From Cohnella sp. GbtcB17 (lineage in GTDB: Bacteria; Bacillota; Bacilli; Paenibacillales; Paenibacillaceae): 64,000 bases of DNA. The first letter of the stretch is position 1, and every line of letters begins with the position of its first letter. Positions 62,070 to 64,000 of this stretch are shown piece after piece. The notes under the pieces are model-generated. The model searched no databases and was not told the DNA's origin. It was given only the letters and a program-made list of their open reading frames with translations. The DNA is taken from NCBI RefSeq assembly GCF_019091135.1, contig NZ_JAGXJW010000012.1, positions 1 to 64,000 of the forward strand, in the 5' to 3' direction. Made by a program: the position numbers and the translations under genes.

Positions 62070-62999
62070 TTACAGCGGCAGAACTTCCACCCGGTCCACA
62101 AGCCGTTCGTATGCGGCCGGGTCGAGCTCCCCCGCCCGGTCTGTCATCGCCGCCGCCGCTCCGGCGGCCGCGGCCACGCGAAGCCGCTCCTCCGCCGGCA
62201 GCCCTTGTTCTTCGGCATAGGCCATGCCGGCCACGAACGCGTCGCCGCAGCCGACGGCGCTGACCGCGGCGACGCCCGGAGCAACGACGCGATACAGCTT
62301 GCCGTCAATGCAGGCGACCGCGCCCTGGCGCCCGAGCGTCGCGCACACCTGGCCGATGCCCTGGCCGTGAAGCTTCGCCGCCGTCTCCGTTACTTGCGAC
62401 GCTTCGAGACGCCTGCGGCCGGACAGTCGCGCCAGCTCTTCTTCGTTGGGCTTGATCAAGTCCGGTCTTGCGCCGACGCCGAGCGCCAGCGCTTCGCCGC
62501 TCGCGTCCAGATAGACGCGGGCGCCGGTGGACCTGGCGATGCCGACAAGCTCCGCGTACAAGTCCGCCGGCGCGCCGGCGGGCAAGCTGCCGGACAGGAC
62601 GACGACGCTGGCTTGCGCGCCGAGCCGGCCAACGGCTTCTTTAATGTCCGCGATCTCTGCGTCCCCGACCGTCGGCCCCTCCTCGAGCAGCTCCGTCGAC
62701 GCGCCGCTCGCCTCGTCGACGATATTGAGACAGGTGCGAGACTCGCCGGCGATGCGGACGAAGGCGGTCCCGATGCCTCTCGCCGCGAGTCGCTCCTCGA
62801 TAAAGGCGCCTGCGCCGCCCGCAGAGAATCCGGTCGCGACCGCTTCGCCGCCAAGCAGCCTGACGATCTTGGCGACGTTGTTCCCTTTACCCCCGGGCTC
62901 GGCGATCTGCCGCCTAACCCGCTGCACGGCGCCCGCCGCGAACCCGGACACATAGTAGGTTTTGTCGACCGCGGCGTTTAACGTGACCGTGACGATCAC
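62070..62999 (-). CDS. PfkB-family sugar-phosphate kinase (LacC/FruK type)
   Basis: A 309-residue ribokinase-family kinase. The N-terminal MIVTVTLNAAVDKTYYV and PGGKGNNVAKIVRLLG segments and the C-terminal AVGCGDAFVAGMA with catalytic Asp253 match the 1-phosphofructokinase / tagatose-6-phosphate kinase group. Coupled (ATGA overlap) to a class II aldolase, it probably forms the bisphosphate that the aldolase splits. Confidence 0.92.
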   Translation of the reverse strand: MIVTVTLNAAVDKTYYVSGFAAGAVQRVRRQIAEPGGKGNNVAKIVRLLGGEAVATGFSAGGAGAFIEERLAARGIGTAFVRIAGESRTCLNIVDEASGASTELLEEGPTVGDAEIADIKEAVGRLGAQASVVVLSGSLPAGAPADLYAELVGIARSTGARVYLDASGEALALGVGARPDLIKPNEEELARLSGRRRLEASQVTETAAKLHGQGIGQVCATLGRQGAVACIDGKLYRVVAPGVAAVSAVGCGDAFVAGMAYAEEQGLPAEERLRVAAAAGAAAAMTDRAGELDPAAYERLVDRVEVLPL

Positions 63000-63862
63000 A
63001 CCGCCTCACCGCCCCGTCCCGCGCAGCCGCACAGCGCGATCTTCTCAAGCGCCAGACGCTTGACCGCTTCCTTGGCCGGCACCATGTACTTGCGGGGATC
63101 GTTCTCCCCCGGCCGCTCCTCGAAGACGCGCTTGATGGCATCCGAAAACGCGATGCGCAGCTCGGTCGCGATGTTCATTTTGGCCATACCGAGCGAGACC
63201 GCCCGCCGCACCTGCTCGGCCGGAATGCCGGAGCCGCCGTGCAGCACCAGCGGTACGTCCACGCTGCCGGCGATGCGCGCGATCCGGTCGAAGTCGATGT
63301 TCGGATCCCCCTTGTAGATGCCGTGCGCGGTGCCGATGGCCGGCGCCAATGTGTCGACGCCCGTGCGCGCGACGAAGGACACGCATTCCTCCGGGTCCGC
63401 CAGCAGCGCGTCGCGGGCGTCGACGACGATGTCGTCCTCCACGCCGCCCACTTTGCCGAGCTCCGCTTCGACGTTGACGCCGACTGCCGCGGCTACCGAG
63501 ATGACGCGGGCGGTACGCTCGACGTTTTCCTCGTAAGGATGCATCGACGCGTCGATCATGACGGAAGTATAGCCCGCGCGGATGCACCTTACGATGACGT
63601 TGTAGTCGGTGCAGTGGTCGAGGTGAAGGCCGATCGGCAGACGCGTCCGGCTCGCGGCCACCTCGGCCGCGGCGGCGATGTAGTCGGCGCCCAGATGCTG
63701 GACGGTGCCGACGGTCGTCTGGAGAATGAGCGGGGCGTCGCTCTCGATGGCGGCATCCACGACCGCTTGCAGCATCTCGAGCGTGTGAACGTTAAAAGCC
63801 GCTACGGCGTATCCATGCTTTCTCGCGTGCCGCAGCACCGCCGTCGTCGAATTTAGAGGCAT
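62996..63862 (-). CDS. Class II aldolase, tagatose/fructose-bisphosphate type
   Basis: A 288-residue zinc aldolase of the GatY/KbaY/FbaA group. Residues seen are IGLHLDHC (catalytic Asp82, zinc His83), the zinc Glu in VEAELGKVGG, AIGTAHGIYKGDP, the zinc His in VPLVLHGGSGIP and the phosphate-binding KMNIATELR. It is the first gene of a six-gene operon. Fructose- and tagatose-bisphosphate specificities cannot be told apart here; the PfkB partner and DeoR regulator favour a ketose-phosphate route. Confidence 0.94.
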   Translation of the reverse strand: MPLNSTTAVLRHARKHGYAVAAFNVHTLEMLQAVVDAAIESDAPLILQTTVGTVQHLGADYIAAAAEVAASRTRLPIGLHLDHCTDYNVIVRCIRAGYTSVMIDASMHPYEENVERTARVISVAAAVGVNVEAELGKVGGVEDDIVVDARDALLADPEECVSFVARTGVDTLAPAIGTAHGIYKGDPNIDFDRIARIAGSVDVPLVLHGGSGIPAEQVRRAVSLGMAKMNIATELRIAFSDAIKRVFEERPGENDPRKYMVPAKEAVKRLALEKIALCGCAGRGGEAV

Positions 63863-63926
63863 GACTGGTTCCTCCCGGCCTGCTTGAGTGTGTTCGTGCG
63901 TGAGTCGATCGATCGCGTTCGATTCT

Positions 63927-63984
63927 AATATAGAGAATTATTATGATTTTTTCAATCATAAAATGATTGTAATAATCATTTTAT
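63927..63984 (-). promoter_or_regulatory. Promoter and palindromic operator of the aldolase operon
   Basis: On the minus strand, -35 TTGAAA (63950-63955), a 17-bp spacer and -10 TATATT (63927-63932). Immediately upstream (63958-63984) is a perfect 11-bp inverted repeat, ATAAAATGATT and AATCATTTTAT, with a 5-bp centre. A further ATGATT/AATCAT half-site pattern continues to the window edge. It is the likely site for the operon's DeoR protein, though a metal regulator of the Fur/Zur type is an alternative given the AT-rich symmetry. Confidence 0.65.
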
Positions 63985-64000
63985 TTGATTATTATGATCG

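Overview
The window reads as chromosomal DNA of a high-GC member of the Paenibacillaceae (Cohnella or Paenibacillus type). The evidence is strong Gram-positive AGGAGG ribosome sites, a lipoprotein sugar-binding protein with two permeases next to a YesM/YesN-type sensor kinase and AraC response regulator, carbohydrate ABC systems with no ATPase of their own, a LytR-CpsA-Psr protein, and a very large secreted beta-helix/FN3/discoidin protein. The genus is inferred from gene content and was not checked by a search.

0-20 kb, all on the minus strand. Two adjoining operons run right to left. The first (19968 to 13965) encodes a maltose/maltodextrin-type binding lipoprotein, two permeases and two signal-less Fes/IroE-type esterases, one of which has a CBM20-like tail. 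The second (13449 to 422) encodes a GH13 neopullulanase-type enzyme fused to a truncated zinc dehydrogenase, a sugar-binding-protein homologue without a signal peptide, a RibD-type reductase, a MATE exporter, a single-module NRPS (condensation, adenylation with a glycine-like code, carrier) and an atypical GH13 enzyme. The NRPS ends in a BtrH-like acyltransferase/cysteine-protease-fold domain and a concanavalin-like domain. The operon has its own promoter and an attenuator-like leader. I read the pair as a candidate system that makes, exports, re-imports and hydrolyses an (acyl)aminoacyl-carbohydrate. This is the most novel content in the window.

20-25 kb. Two long arrays of 21-bp palindromes (arms TAGCGGCA and TGCCGCTA, 5-bp loop), spaced 51-52 bp apart, flank a small gene that joins a Vsr/DUF559-like nuclease domain to a winged helix. 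A third array of the same family lies at 91-319. Next to them is a three-gene ABC-2 exporter.

25-37 kb. Housekeeping and accessory genes: LCP protein, hemL, an HxlR regulator divergent from a haloalkane-dehalogenase-like hydrolase and a RibD-type reductase, inositol monophosphatase family, TauE/SafE exporter, uvsE, nagA with a ROK kinase, and a cytosolic beta-helix protein.

37-58 kb. Polysaccharide use: YesN/YesM two-component system and LplA/B/C-type oligosaccharide ABC importer, then a GH2 beta-mannosidase operon with a DUF4091 (GH123-like) protein and a PAS-like protein, then a 2540-residue secreted protein with two paralogous beta-helix domains.

58-64 kb. An operon with a class II (tagatose/fructose-bisphosphate type) aldolase, PfkB kinase, DeoR regulator, two Gfo/Idh/MocA oxidoreductases and an M55 D-aminopeptidase. 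It is driven by a good sigma-A promoter with a palindromic operator just upstream of the -35.
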